The position numbers and the translations under genes were made by a program. Shown here in pieces: positions 44,021 through 54,998 of a stretch of DNA of 64,000 nt. The stretch comes from Chrysoperla carnea (lineage: Eukaryota; Arthropoda; Insecta; Neuroptera; Chrysopidae): contig NC_058342.1 of the NCBI RefSeq assembly GCF_905475395.1, forward strand, positions 9,005,140 to 9,069,139, in the 5' to 3' direction. The notes beneath the pieces are model-generated. The model saw only the letters and a list, made by a program, of their open reading frames with translations, was not told where the DNA came from and searched no databases. Each line of letters opens with the position of its first letter. Position 1 is the first letter of the stretch.

Positions 44021-45125
44021 ACACCGACACAATGCAGAAGTGCGCTGGAAGGAGAAGAGCTTGCAGCTATGTCCGTAGTAGAGCTGTCTCATATGCTAGA
44101 GAGCTGGATAGGTGAAGCGCACCAGGCTCATCTGGTGATGAACGTCGGTCGGAGGAACAGGAGGCCACATTGGTGGGATCGAGATTTGCCCGGGATGAGG
44201 AATGCGCTGCGAAGAGCTCGAAAGAGGTGGCAGACCAGTAGAAGAGATGGGATGGGGGAACGTGAGCTTCATCGGGAGCAATATGGGACTGCTAGGCGCC
44301 GATACAAGGCTGCCATCTTGGATAGGAAGAGAAGGAGTTGGCGGGAGTTTGTAGGATCCGAAGTGGACACCCTGGGGCCGGGTGTACAAGGTGTGTACGG
44401 GTAGGTCGAGCCGGGGTTTTGATTCGATCCGGTCTGGGAACGAGCAAATGTATGACTGGGGGGGAGTGTGCCAGGACATTGTTGAAAGAGTTCTTTCCAT
44501 ATTACGGGGAGTGCACAGAACGGGAGGTCCTAGCCGACTGTGGCCTGAGGCCGGTAGTCGGAATGGAGCCAGCTGAATTGGGTTGTGTAGAACTCGAACT
44601 GACGTTGGAGAAGATGAGGAGGAACAAGGTTCCGGGTCTCGACGGTACCCGCAATGAAATGATTGAACAACTGGGAAAAGCGTGTCCAGATGTGTTGAGG
44701 CTCCTGTTTGGCAAGTGTGTCTCGGAAGGGGTTGCCACCCATATGGAAGCATGGGCTTTTGATTGTCCTTCTGAAAAGTCCGGATAAGGACAGATGTGAC
44801 CCGAGGTCCTACAGACCCATTACTTTGCTGTCTGATTTGGGCAAGGTTCTCGAGCGGGTGATGGTGGGTCGTCTGGAACGAGCGATGGTGGGCCAGTGGA
44901 ATGACTCCCAATATGGTTTTAGAGAAGGGAGGAACATTGAGGATGTCTGGAGCGGGTTACATACATCAGTGGGTCGAGCGGAAGCGTGATGTGTAGTTGG
45001 AGTTTTCGTTGACTTCCGTAACGCGTTCGGGTGCCTTGACTGGGGATATTTTATGGAGCGTCTCATACACTTTGGCATACCCGATGTTGTGTCACCAGGT
45101 GTCGAGTATTATTTCGATTATTTGC
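44021..45125 (+). pseudogene. R1-like 1 ORF2 linker and RT N-half
   Basis: After ELSHMLESWIGEAHQA and NRRPHWWDRDLPGMRNALRR the RT appears in alternating frames: MRRNKVPGLDGTRNEMIEQL, PRSYRPITLLSDLGKVLERV and NDSQYGFREGRNIEDVWSGL. The next box is changed to VFVDFRNAFGCLDW (near 45000-45045). It is cut at about 45130 by inserted sequence. At least three frame changes make it inactive. Confidence 0.82.
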
Positions 45126-45132
45126 TACCATA

Positions 45133-46278
45133 TGTAGTGTGGTAATTGATTGTAATTAAAGTTGGTTAGGTTTGCTAAGTGTGGTTTTGATTTACACTTA
45201 AATGAATAATCTTACAACAGCGCCACTAGTGATCTATAATTGATTATTATAAATGAATATTAATCACTAGCTTATTGGTCGTACATTTAGATGTCGCCCC
45301 TGGTGGGATCATTTCACTTTAGCAGCAATTTTAAGTTTGAGAATAGATTTGAATATATTTATTTTTGATATTTATTGTGGGTGGAAATTAGTGGAAATCT
45401 ATTCTGGGCCCATTTTTTGAGTGACACAACATTATGCGAAACTTGATACTTATAATAATAGAATTGAGAAATTTTATAAAACACGTTTATTTTTCGACTT
45501 GAAGTTGGTTGTTACGAACCTTGATTGACTTCACTTGATAATAAAAAAAATGGACGACAGTGTTTGTGTCAAATCGCAATCGGATGCGATAACTATGTGA
45601 AATGAAATCAATCCACAATGGAAATTCTGAATTTTAGAATAATTATAGATTTCCTTTTATTTTCTATAATGGGGATTATTACCCTTTTGGAGGTAATACA
45701 ATTGAAATTCTGAAATTTAGAATATTTATAGATTTCATTTTATTTTCAATGAAGGGGATTATTATCCTTTTGGAGATACCGCCTTTTGAATCGGAATCCA
45801 AATATTCTTGTTCCAAAATTCAATTAGTTAGTAAGAAGACAATTCATAATTGAATCTGAATTTTATAGAATAGTTAAAGATTACCTTTTATTTTCAATTA
45901 TGTGGATATTTATCTTTTTGAGATACCGCCATTTGAATCAGTAATCCAATTACTCTAATATTCTAAATTATTAACACAACATAATCTTTGTAAATTTATC
46001 ATTTTATTAAATTTTTAGATATACATGTTCGTGACCACGTTTTGGGCCATTAATTTTGAAAACAATTTTATTAAATTAATACATGCTTGATTTAAACAAT
46101 TATTAGTTGTAAGATGAATACAACAATTATCGATTTAGATGTTGATCGAACGAATTTCGATAAAAGAAGAGACTGTTTTAATGCTCTTCTCCATTGACAT
46201 CCCCTCGGCTATGTCCTTCAGTCATGCGCAGGTAAAATTTTAAATTTTGTTATATGAACAATGTTATGTAACATAACA
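45133..46278 (-). repeat. Probable solo LTR inside R1-like 1
   Basis: On the minus strand the segment starts TGTTATGTTACATAACATTG and ends CCACACTACA. The start resembles the gypsy-2 LTR start (TGTTATGTTACTTAACATAT), and the length (1146 bp) is similar. It interrupts the RT between residues that belong together. No clean target duplication is seen. Inside it, 45617-45960 holds three diverged copies of a unit with AATTCTGAATTTTAGAAT and CCTTTTGGAG. A related LTR family is the best explanation. Confidence 0.55.
45617..45960. repeat. Three-copy degenerate tandem repeat
   Basis: Units at about 45618, 45702 and 45850 share GAAATTCTGAATTTTAGAAT-like and CCTTTTATTTTC-like sequences, plus GGGATTATTA.CCTTTTGGAG with substitutions. 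Confidence 0.7.
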
Positions 46279-47590
46279 CCGAAGGAGAGGTTAGATTCTG
46301 TTAGGACTACTTTTCTGGAAGGTATGTTTGCTGCAGGGGGGTCTTTGAAGAGATCCGGGTGCGACTTGCTAGGGGGTGCCCACAGGGATCGGTGGCTGGG
46401 CCGATCATGTGAAACCTAGCAATGAATACGCTATTGGACGACCTGGAGGATCAGGGGGTTGGACTGTTGCATATGCCGATGACCTGCTAGTCCGGTTGGA
46501 GGGAGTGTCGTGGACACATGTGGAGGTTGAAGTCACGGGAGTTATGAGATCAGTGCTGGAATGAGGACAAGCAGCTGGAGTTGAGTCTTCATGGCAGAAA
46601 ACAGTAGCGATGGTCTTGAAAGTACATAAGAAGCCGGACCGTAACTATAGCTTCGATCTCGGGGCGCTGGGGAGAGGTAGAATCAAAATGTTCGAGGATA
46701 CCAGATACCTTGGGATTAATATAAGACCCCGAGTCAATATGAGGTACCACATAAGAGAGCTGAGACCGAAGATAACTAAGTTGATGAATTCCTTCAGGGG
46801 AATCCTGCGAAGGGAGTGGGGGATAAAGATAAGTGCGGTCAAGCAGATCATTAATTAAGCGACAGCGCTATATGGAGTTGGAATATGGGGAGAGTACACA
46901 AGACATCAGTGTAATCTGCGTGCCCTGAACAGTGCACAAAGGGCAGTTCTACTTGGCGCTTTGCCGTTATGTAGAACGTGTCCACGGAGGCGATGCAGGT
47001 GATCGCTGGCAGTATCCCTTGGGACATAGAGGCACTAACGAGATCGGGATTTCGTAAGGTTAAAGACGGTCGACCAATGGAGGCATGGGACCTTCTCACT
47101 AACGAGGAAGTGGAGGAATTAGGAGAGGAAAGAGCCGAGAAAAGATTTAAAGAACACGCAATGGATATGTGGCAGGAAAGGTGCAGCAGGAGTAGTAAGG
47201 GAAGACAAACTTATGACTTTATCCCGGACGTCAGAGATTGAGCGGGAAAGGAGTGGAATTTTAGCATGTGGGGAGGGTTCGTCATCACTGGGCACGGTAG
47301 TTTCAACGGGAACTTATTTAGTAGGGGATTGAAGGAGGACCCTCAGTGTCCCTGCGGACATGAATGGTAGGACGCGCTGCACTTCCTCTGTAGCTGTGGA
47401 ATGTACGAGAGATTCAGGAATCTGGGGGGGATGGGAGTGAAGGTGATTAGTGCCAATGAGTGGGATGTGAGCTCGGTGCTGCGCACAACGGCGTCACGTA
47501 GGGAGTTCACGAAATTTGTTAGGAAGGCCGCATTGATTAGAAAGAGAGTGGTTATTGGCGGTGCCGATAGACCGAACGCTAGAGAGTGAG
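46279..47590 (+). pseudogene. R1-like 1 RT C-half and C-terminal region
   Basis: The RT resumes with EIRVRLARGCPQGSVAGPI (about 46350), then YADDLLVRLEGVSW (about 46470) with the catalytic box intact. It then reads FEDTRYLGINIRPRVNMRYH and LMNSFRGILRREWGIKISAV, and ends with LGALPLCRT, PMEAWDLLTNEEVEELGEER and the region up to 47589. Stops near 46562, 46858 and 47240 break it. Codon use is GC-richer than in the surrounding AT-rich DNA. Confidence 0.82.
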
Positions 47591-47911
47591 ATGAAAGAAT
47601 GACGAGATCGCCATTTTATTTTATTTATTTATTTATTTGTTTATTTATTTTGCTTTATTTTACTTTGTTTATTTTATTTCTGTTTACTACTATTTATTTA
47701 TTTACTTATTATTCAATTTTATTTTGGTTATTCGTTTGGTTCATTTATTTGTCTATTTTATTTATTTTATCTTGTTTTATTTTATTTTATTATTTCGTTT
47801 CTATGATTTTAGATTATATTCTCCTGAGGTGAGGACCACCCGCAGGAGGTGGCGTGCCCTGAGGTTGGTCCCGGTGTCGGGCTTGATGCCGTACTACACC
47901 CCTCTCGCAGA

Positions 47912-47914
<3 letters not shown>
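47591..47914 (+). other. R1-like 1 3' UTR, T-rich then GC-rich
   Basis: 47612-47815 is a simple TTTAT-type tract. 47825-47914 is GC-rich (GAGGACCACCCGCAGGAGG) and ends CTCGCAGAGTA, where a LINE has inserted. The tract continues after the LINE at 52834. Confidence 0.6.
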
Positions 47915-47947
<33 letters not shown>

Positions 47948-48276
47948 TTTATTTGTTTAAAGATTTTACAACCTTTTACAAAGAATTCCTAGACATTAAA
48001 CAACAAAAAAAAAAAAAAAAACACAAAAATATATGTAAGTACAACAAGAAAAAATCAAACTCAAAAGAACAGAAAAAATAAAAATTCTAGAAATAATCAA
48101 AATGATTGGAAAAAAAATTAGCTATAAAAGTATACAATCATATTAATTCATAATGGAAAAAAAAATATAAATTCTAAACCTAGAATGACAAATTTCTTCA
48201 TTCATTCAAAAGAAAAGACCTTATCATGAGAATTGTTTGTAGAAAATAAAAAACTTTTTTTATATGTGAAATAGTT

Positions 48277-50469
48277 TCACCGTATAACAAACCTTCCAAG
48301 TCCCAAGTCGTAGAATTGAGTTTGTAAAGTTTCATGAACATTTAAATTGCAAAGAGTGCATGTGGCAGCCAAATTTATAACATAACTGATTTTACTGAAA
48401 ACAACACGCAAAATTTGTTTGTTCGAGGTACGGAGTTGTGCAAATACTCGAATAAAAGACAGAGGACAGTCAAAAGTTAAATAGTTCTGATATCCATCTG
48501 TGGCTATAAGATCCCTAAATAACGGGTTATATGTTGACAAGGCCACCCTTTCAATGTCTTGTTTCGCGTAGTATCTTTGAAATTTCTCAAGAGTGGTTCT
48601 TATTCTTGATTGCAAAATGAAATCGCTATTTAGAATGTCTACTGAGTCAATTAATTCGAGTAGGTTTTTAAATTGAGAGACCCAATTTAACTTAATCGGG
48701 ACGGTTTCGGAAGTATTGGTTAAGTTTAGAAGCCTTTTGTAGCATAACTTTGGATATCGCTCGTCGTCCATGCGCAAAATTCTTTTCAACCAAAAAAGAG
48801 CTGATTTGATTGCTTTAAGAGACAAAGGTGATATGCCTGTTTCAAGACGTACTACATGGTTTGGTGTATTCCTTGGCAGCTGAAGAAGTTGCTTAAAAAA
48901 CCCCACTTGGACGGATTCAATTAGGGATAGATACCGAAGACTCCATACTGGGGCACAATAGAGTAGAGAATTTAATACGCATGATTGGTAAAGCTGTATT
49001 CGAGAGTCCCAAGAAATACATTTGGAATTAGCCAAAGTAGCCATTACTGAAGAGATAGCTGCTTTTCCTCTTTGCACCGAAGTCTCTAGCGCCTGATGGA
49101 ACAGGGAAGAACTTGTGAAAGGTATTCCCAAGAAATTGAATGTGTTAACAACTTCGAAGGAGAGTTTTTCCAATTTAAGCACTTCACTCGTTGGATTTCT
49201 GCCTCCGTTTTTAAATATCATGATTTTTGATTTTTTGTGATTGATTACCAAGCTGTTATTTTTAGCATAGGAAGAAAGCAATGAAATTTTTTTGACCAGA
49301 TCCGAATAACTATCACCTAGAATTACGAGATCATCAGCGTACAGAAGCAATAAAATATCGTTGAGACCATCGACATTTAGTCCACATACTCCATTGCAAC
49401 GAAAAAAGTCTTCGATGTCATTAATGAATGCTGAGAAAAGCCACGGGCTCAACGGTTCACCTTGCAGTACGCCTTCTTTTACGGGAAACTCCTTACTGAA
49501 CTCACCATCTACTTTGACATGGAAATGTGCATTTTCATACAGATTCTTTAATATTCGTATAATCTTCCCACTGATTCCAAAAGAAAAAAGTTTATCAAAG
49601 AGTTTAGAGTGGTTCAGAGAATCAAAGGCCCTTTTGAAGTCGACGAATAAAGCGTACACTCGTCTACCTGGAAGTCGAAGCTGTAGTTGAATTACGGAGG
49701 TAAGAACAAATATATTGTCCATGCAACCCCGATTCCGTCTAAAGCCTGATTGTGCTTCGATAAAAAAATTATTTAAATCTGACCAGGCGTTTAATCTCCG
49801 GAGAAGTATGCTGGTGAAAAGCTTGGCAGAAGTATTGCAGAGAGCAATGCCACGATAATTTTCATGGTTATTTACGTCACCTTTTTTATTTAGCATCTGT
49901 ATAATGATTTTACACCAGCGCTTTGGAAGTTCTTCTAGTTTAAGTATTTTATTGAAAAGATTATTCAGGTACAACAACCAATTTTCAGGGAGATTTTTTA
50001 AGAGCTCATATGAAATCCCATCAATACCAGGAGCTTTAAAATTTTTGCTATCGTTCAAGGATGAAGTCAATTCATCGAACGAAATATCAACATCAAGAAA
50101 TGGATGTGTGACATCAATATAGCATTTGTCAGAAGAAATCACGTTTCTACTATATATATCAGAATAAAAATCTTCCCAAGACTCGATTGGAAGAGAGAAT
50201 TTTTTTGGACGACGACGAAGAGAATTAATAGTATCCCAGAACGTTTTGCTATCCTTAACGTTAGATATTTTATCTACAATTAGCTGATGGTAGGTCTTTT
50301 CTTTATTTTTAATTAAATTGTTATACTGTTTTTTCACAGTGACATATTCAAGCGTAATATTAGGTTCAAATTTAAGCTTTTTGCACCGTTTAAGAGTGTT
50401 TTTTAAACTGCGTTTAGCCAATTTGCACTCCTTGTCAAACCAAGGATTGCGATGGTAGATGCGTTCCAA
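48277..50469 (-). CDS. LINE ORF2 reverse transcriptase part
   Basis: A 730-codon open stretch; the listed start is an internal Met and the domain continues upstream in another frame. RT motifs are SKNFKAPGIDGISYELLKNL, HENYRGIALCNTSAKLFTSI, LFVDFKRAFDSLNHSKLFDK, VLQGEPLSPWLFSAFINDIE and LLLLYADDLVILGDS (catalytic YADD). The thumb follows (FEVVNTFNFLGIPFTSS). The C-terminus has a Cys-rich segment, AATCTLCNLNVHETLQTQFY. No RNase H is seen. Confidence 0.9.
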   Translation of the reverse strand: MERIYHRNPWFDKECKLAKRSLKNTLKRCKKLKFEPNITLEYVTVKKQYNNLIKNKEKTYHQLIVDKISNVKDSKTFWDTINSLRRRPKKFSLPIESWEDFYSDIYSRNVISSDKCYIDVTHPFLDVDISFDELTSSLNDSKNFKAPGIDGISYELLKNLPENWLLYLNNLFNKILKLEELPKRWCKIIIQMLNKKGDVNNHENYRGIALCNTSAKLFTSILLRRLNAWSDLNNFFIEAQSGFRRNRGCMDNIFVLTSVIQLQLRLPGRRVYALFVDFKRAFDSLNHSKLFDKLFSFGISGKIIRILKNLYENAHFHVKVDGEFSKEFPVKEGVLQGEPLSPWLFSAFINDIEDFFRCNGVCGLNVDGLNDILLLLYADDLVILGDSYSDLVKKISLLSSYAKNNSLVINHKKSKIMIFKNGGRNPTSEVLKLEKLSFEVVNTFNFLGIPFTSSSLFHQALETSVQRGKAAISSVMATLANSKCISWDSRIQLYQSCVLNSLLYCAPVWSLRYLSLIESVQVGFFKQLLQLPRNTPNHVVRLETGISPLSLKAIKSALFWLKRILRMDDERYPKLCYKRLLNLTNTSETVPIKLNWVSQFKNLLELIDSVDILNSDFILQSRIRTTLEKFQRYYAKQDIERVALSTYNPLFRDLIATDGYQNYLTFDCPLSFIRVFAQLRTSNKQILRVVFSKISYVINLAATCTLCNLNVHETLQTQFYDLGLGRFVIR

Positions 50470-51620
50470 GGATGCGTTCTTGGGTAAATGAGGCGTGAGT
50501 GCGACACATTTCCAATTGTTGGCTTACTTCCCAGATCGATTTTACCAAGTTTTCGTAAGCGAAATCGCAATCGAATACAGTCCAGTTTGTGGTAATTCGG
50601 GGGCTCAACATCATGGTGTGATAATAACTACCCGCTTTGTTTGAATCCCAATTGATTTGTGTAGAGAGAGTAGGCGATTTTTTCTTAATAATTTTGTCTG
50701 CTTCGTACGGTAAGTTTAAGCTCAATAGGGAAGTGGTCGGATGGAGAAACAGTATTAGTGACGTAAAAATCATCGATAAATTGTAAACCATTGAAATTAC
50801 TCCATAACAAGTCGTTAATAATTTTTCCATTTGTAGTGCAATAGGTCAATTGAGCCGGTCGATCATTAGCAGTCCTACCATTTATAAGAGTAAAGTTATG
50901 TTTTTCGAAGAAGCTTACAATTTTTCGACCTTTACAATTGCAAATCGGATCTAAAGTAGTGCGGCTAGGTAATAACTGTGTACCGAAACAGATTTCAGGA
51001 CAGGCATAATTAAGCGTACCCACTCTCGAATTGAAATCACCACCAACAAAAACGGCATGACCAGGATGATTTATTATTATATTTGAAAGAGACATTTCAA
51101 ACAGTTCCAAAATATAATGCATATCCACATCAGGCTTAAAGTATATTACACAAATTATAAACTCACAAGACACTAATGTAATTTTTACTATAATCCACCA
51201 TATTGATTTCTCTAACACAATAAATTTGAAGGATTTATTAATCAAAATTAAGAGACCACCACTTGCGCGGCCCTTGGATTTTTCTTTAATAGCACATGAA
51301 AAAGTACAGTTATAATAGTTACTAAGAGAAGAAGGCAGAGTGAAATTATTTTGATGAATCCAAGTTTCACTAACACACCACACATCAACATTTTTATTAC
51401 TTACACAAACATCAATCACATTGGCAAATCCTTTCGCGTTCCAAAATCTCACTAGTAGCGGACATTTTATACTGACGATTTCCTCTCTTTGGGGCGAACG
51501 TTTTTTAAGGGTTGCGACGAAGAAAGTTTTGTAATAGCTTGTGCGTCGGACGTCTTCGTTCCAATTTGAATGTTTTGAGACAGCGAAGGAGGCATCAAAA
51601 CATTTCTTTGTGAATGCCAA
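50470..51620 (-). pseudogene. LINE ORF2 endonuclease and linker, frameshifted
   Basis: The APE-type endonuclease reads VRFWNAKGFANVIDVCV, VDVWCVSETWIHQNN, HAVFVGGDFNSRVGTLNY and NTVSPSDHFPIELKL on the minus strand. After it the frame shifts near 50710 (continuing NLPYEADKIIKKKSPTLSTQ) and again near 50520 into the RT frame (PHLPKNASLERIYHRNPW). A His in SDH and an Asp/Asn in GDFNSR are retained. The two shifts disable this copy unless they are sequence errors. Confidence 0.85.
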
Positions 51621-52459
51621 AGATTTTGTATTGTTGCTTGATGGCGTGTTGTTTTTTTCTTTCGCTTCTTAGTTTCATGGCCAGTAGAATTGGAGCTAGA
51701 AGAATCACTATCCCGAGAGTGAATAATAGGAGCCAGTCTATCGGTTTTGGTATGCGCTTTCTTGGAGGTAAATGATGCACTTGCGATAGGTAAATCTGCA
51801 GTAGAATGATCCTGTTCGACAGTAAATGACGTACTGGGAGGTAGAGCACCCAAGTTAACAATTCTGTTGTGTTTCACAATAGCATTTATTCCTTGACTTC
51901 GCAGGTTATTCACGTCCGCCTGCATTTTTTGTCGCTGGTCTCGAATGTGTTTTGGAAAATCTTTTTTAATATAAATACTGGTAGATTTTAAAAGTGAACG
52001 GTTTTTGAATATCTCCGATTTAATTCGAAATGACAGAAATTGTACTCAAACTGGGCGCACTTTGTTGTTACTTCTTTGACCTAGTCTTTTCACGGAATCA
52101 ATATCATGTATAGTAAAATTTACTTTCATTACGTTGGTGACAATATTCAAAATAATTTTTTCAAGCTCGTAGGAATCACGTTCATTGTCCTGAATACCAA
52201 AAACTATTTAATTTTTTTTCCTTAGTTCGCGATCGATAAATGCCATTTGTTTTTCAAAATCGTTTAAACGGCCGATTATATCATTTTGTACAGAAACCAT
52301 CTTATCAAATTTAAAATCGATTTTCTCATTAATACTCTTAAATTCACTTTTTAGATCCAAGTACATATTCTTGAATTCATCTGCCATTGCAAAAATAATT
52401 GTCAGTGGATTTGTGTTCAGAAAAAGACCAAGAATAAAGACTAGCCAAGGTATGCTCAA
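51467..52459 (-). pseudogene. LINE ORF1, coiled-coil RNA-binding protein, broken
   Basis: The N-terminal stretch (52208-52459) has a hydrophobic lead and then heptad-like helices (FKNMYLDLKSEFKSINEKID, MVSVQNDIIGRLNDFEKQMA). The middle, in shifted frames near 51900-52200, reads SYELEKIILNIVTNVMKVNF and SIYIKKDFPKHIRDQRQKM. The end (51467-51925) is Ser/Lys-rich. This resembles LINE ORF1 proteins of the coiled-coil plus RNA-binding type. Overlap with the start of the endonuclease frame is small. Confidence 0.6.
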
Positions 52460-53029
52460 CTAAGCAATTAGAATGAGCCAATAATGCAAAGTCTCACAAA
52501 CTATGCTTTAGCATACACACACTAAATTTGCTCAATACAAATTGTTATTTTAATTTTTTGTTGATTATATGTTACACAATCATTGATTAATATTAAGATG
52601 AGAAAAAAAATAATTTTTTTTTAAATTTAAACTCTATTTAATAAACACAGCGGGAAAATTATACACTTAAATTAATATTAGGTGAACGACAAAATTTTTC
52701 ACTATCACTGCATATAACATTTACAATATTTCGAAGCAAATTACTCGTATAAATCACTAAAAAACTATTTAATAAGATTGTAGTACGACTTGTTGACTTC
52801 AAGTTTAATGTAGGAATCCCCCCTCGCAGAGTATTTATTTATCATGTATTATTGCTTATTTATATATTTAAGTAATTATTTATTATTTTGTTATTTAGTT
52901 ATTTAGATGATTTGGTTAATTTTTCGTTATTTTATTCTATTTAAGTATTTACCTCGATATCGTTAAGTTTAAGTTTTGTTATTTATTTTTAGGGTTTACG
53001 TAATCGTTAAACATTAGAATAATATATGG
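52460..53029. other. LINE 5' UTR, then R1-like 1 3' UTR remainder
   Basis: 52460-52822 is the AT-rich 5' end of the minus-strand LINE, without a gene. 52834 to about 53029 is an AT-rich, TTTATTTA-like tract that fits the interrupted R1-like 1 3' UTR. Confidence 0.5.
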
Positions 53030-53810
53030 GGGGATTGGGGAAAGAGTTTTCAGGACGTCTGTTAGTCTCAAAGGTGCTCGATGGAGGATCTGGTTGCGGA
53101 CAAAAATAAGTTGGTCATGTGTGGGCCCTTACTGTGTTGTAGGTAAGCGCTAATCTGGACTGGGTATGATTGAATAGCCTCCTGGCATATCCTGACATAC
53201 CAAAGGGACCTCGCCCCACCCAGGCGGCAATGTGGGTACCACGGGTCGCTTACACCCGAGCCCCGAACACAGGGAGTTTCCGTCGCTTGTGTGTGACGTA
53301 AGCGAATTGAGGTGGACTCGTGGGGGCAGTGGTGGCCTACTAGCGCAGGCCAGGAGAGGACTGCACCTGCATCTTGCTCCAACGGGAGAGCTGCGGAACT
53401 CAGCTCCGGTACTGACCTGTCGGTGATCGGTTTGCACTAACTACTGATTGGTTGGAGCTTGCTCCCCCGGACCAAAGTTTGCGCGTGGGAAGGAAAACCC
53501 ATAAAACCAGTATCCCTGTGTTGTCCAGTGGCGTTAGTGGCTGTTTTTTCCTACTGTTCTTGATGTATTCCTGTATGTGGATGGCCGATCTTTCACTTAC
53601 GTTGGGAGTGGCCGAAGCTGATCTGGGATCAGCAAAGGTCTGATGTGCGCTTAGCGCTGCCGATGCATGTGTGGCTGGGAGGTCTAACGGCTAGCTTCGG
53701 AGCCTGGCCAGGAAGTGAGCGTTGAACACAGGGGTCGGAACCTGTGTTGCTCCGAGCGGGTAACCGGCACGTCCGTGAATTCCGGTGTCGTTCTTGTTAA
53801 CCCCAGGTGA

Positions 53811-54997
53811 GTGCTGGGTCCGAACTTTCTGACTCGGAAGCTGAATGGCTTCATTGAGCGAGCAGCGGCTTTGAAAGAAGCTGCGAAACATACCATGTCT
53901 GGCTTTGCTGGGTCCAGACATAGGCAGGCTCACATAGCCGAGGTTGGCATGGTCTACGCCAAATATAAGGACCTGGTGGCTGTTTTGATGAAAAGAGTGG
54001 GAGAACTCGAAAAGGGACATTCTGTTCCTACACCATCTCCTCCATCCATTACTGGCAAATTGGCTAAGGAGGAGATACGAGTGATGGTCACAGGAATCAT
54101 GGCAAAGCACATGTACCAAACGGTCCGCATTGTACCACAGGTGGCTAAAGCGCCACCACAGGTAGCCCGCGCGTACTCGAAGGTGACGAAGGCCACACCA
54201 GGTCCTAGTGGTGTCAAAGCTGTCAAGCCTGCGGTTAACGAAGCCAAACCGCAGAAAAAGAAGAAGAAGAAGAAGGGACGTGCAAGGCGGTAAAAGTAAG
54301 GTCTGTTGCGGAACCTCTCACCGGTGATCAGGTGAAGGGGAAAATGTTGAAATGCGTCAGCCCGACCGATGGGGTCCGAGTTAGGGCTGTTCGGAGAATG
54401 CGGGATGAGATCGTTATCGAGACCAGAACGGCTGAAGAAGCAAAAATGCTAAAACAGTGCGGCGCATTTCGTGCAGGCGGTCTTCAGGTTGAGGACCCGA
54501 AGGGTCTAATGCCTAAGATCCTGGTACATGATGTGTCAAAATCTTGCACGGACGAGAAACTGGTCACCGCGGTGGCCAAAAATAGCTTGAAGCTGACTCT
54601 AGAGGAGGTCAAAAAGCGGTTCAAAGTGGTCAATAGGATGGGTAAAGGTGATACCCAAAACGTCCTATGTGAGTTACCAGCGGAATGGTGGAAGACCATC
54701 CTGAAACAGCGCAGGATCTACGTCGGCTTCCTGGCACATAGAGTCATGCCCTTTGATAGGGTAGCTCGGTGCTTCATGTGCCTAGGTTTTGGACACATCA
54801 TGAGGGAGTGCAAGAAAAGCGTCAGGAGATACTGGAAATGCGGTAACAGTGGACACAAGGAGGAAGATTGTAAATATCCTCCGCGGTGTCACATTTGTAT
54901 TGGGCGTTCGCGCCCTGGTAACCATAGGGCAGCTAGTCCCGACTGCCCTGAATATAGGAAGAGGATGGAGATCCTACTTGGCCGTCTAATACCATAA
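53811..54997 (+). pseudogene. R1-like 2 ORF1 with CCHC knuckles, one frameshift
   Basis: 53811-54293 encodes a helical, Lys-rich N-terminal part (YAKYKDLVAVLMKRVGELEK, ending KPQKKKKKKKGRARR). A frame change near 54290 leads into 54332-54997. That part has VRAVRRMRDEIVIETRTAEE, an RNA-binding-like region, and knuckles CFMCLGFGHIMREC, CGNSGHKEEDC (first Cys pair reduced) and CHICIGRSRPGNHRAASPDC. The Lys codon run (AAGAAG repeats) at 54255-54280 makes slippage or sequence error likely. The stop TAA at 54995-54997 is directly followed by ORF2 sequence. Confidence 0.8.
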
Positions 54998-54998
54998 G

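Larger units (their letters stand above)
42140..47914 (+). mobile_element. R1-clade LINE 1, fused to 28S, decayed
   Basis: A GC-richer non-LTR element in several frames. It has a Gag-like ORF1 with zinc knuckles, an APE-type endonuclease, RT and a C-terminal region, followed by a T-rich 3' UTR. Motifs such as LQLNCQRSYAAMCELGVRLI, RSYRPITLLSDLGKVLERVM and RGCPQGSVAGPI fit the R1 clade. The 5' end is truncated inside ORF1 at the 28S junction. The RT is split by a probable solo LTR (45133-46278). The 3' UTR is split by a LINE at 47915 and seems to resume at 52834. Confidence 0.83.
47904..52833 (-). mobile_element. Minus-strand LINE with TTA-repeat tail in R1-like 1
   Basis: A non-LTR element at about 47915-52822 in reverse orientation. 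It is flanked by the direct repeat CTCGCAGAGTA (47904-47914 and 52823-52833), possibly 14 bp with one mismatch. Its 3' end is on the left with a (TTA)n tail in element orientation (47915-47945). It has a coiled-coil ORF1 region, APE-type endonuclease and RT, with two frameshifts in ORF2. The clade is uncertain (CR1/jockey-like by RT motifs). Confidence 0.85.

Noticed and set aside
43871..44092. Possible small gene inside R1-like 1
   Set aside because: The AT-rich segment has no complete frame on + and the minus frame partly overlaps element code.
47599..47915. Phe/Tyr-rich ORFs in the TTTAT tract
   Set aside because: Low-complexity T-rich sequence of an R1-like 3' UTR.
53068..53437. Minus-strand ORFs in the R1-like 2 5' UTR
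   Set aside because: Antisense of a GC-rich leader; no known motifs.
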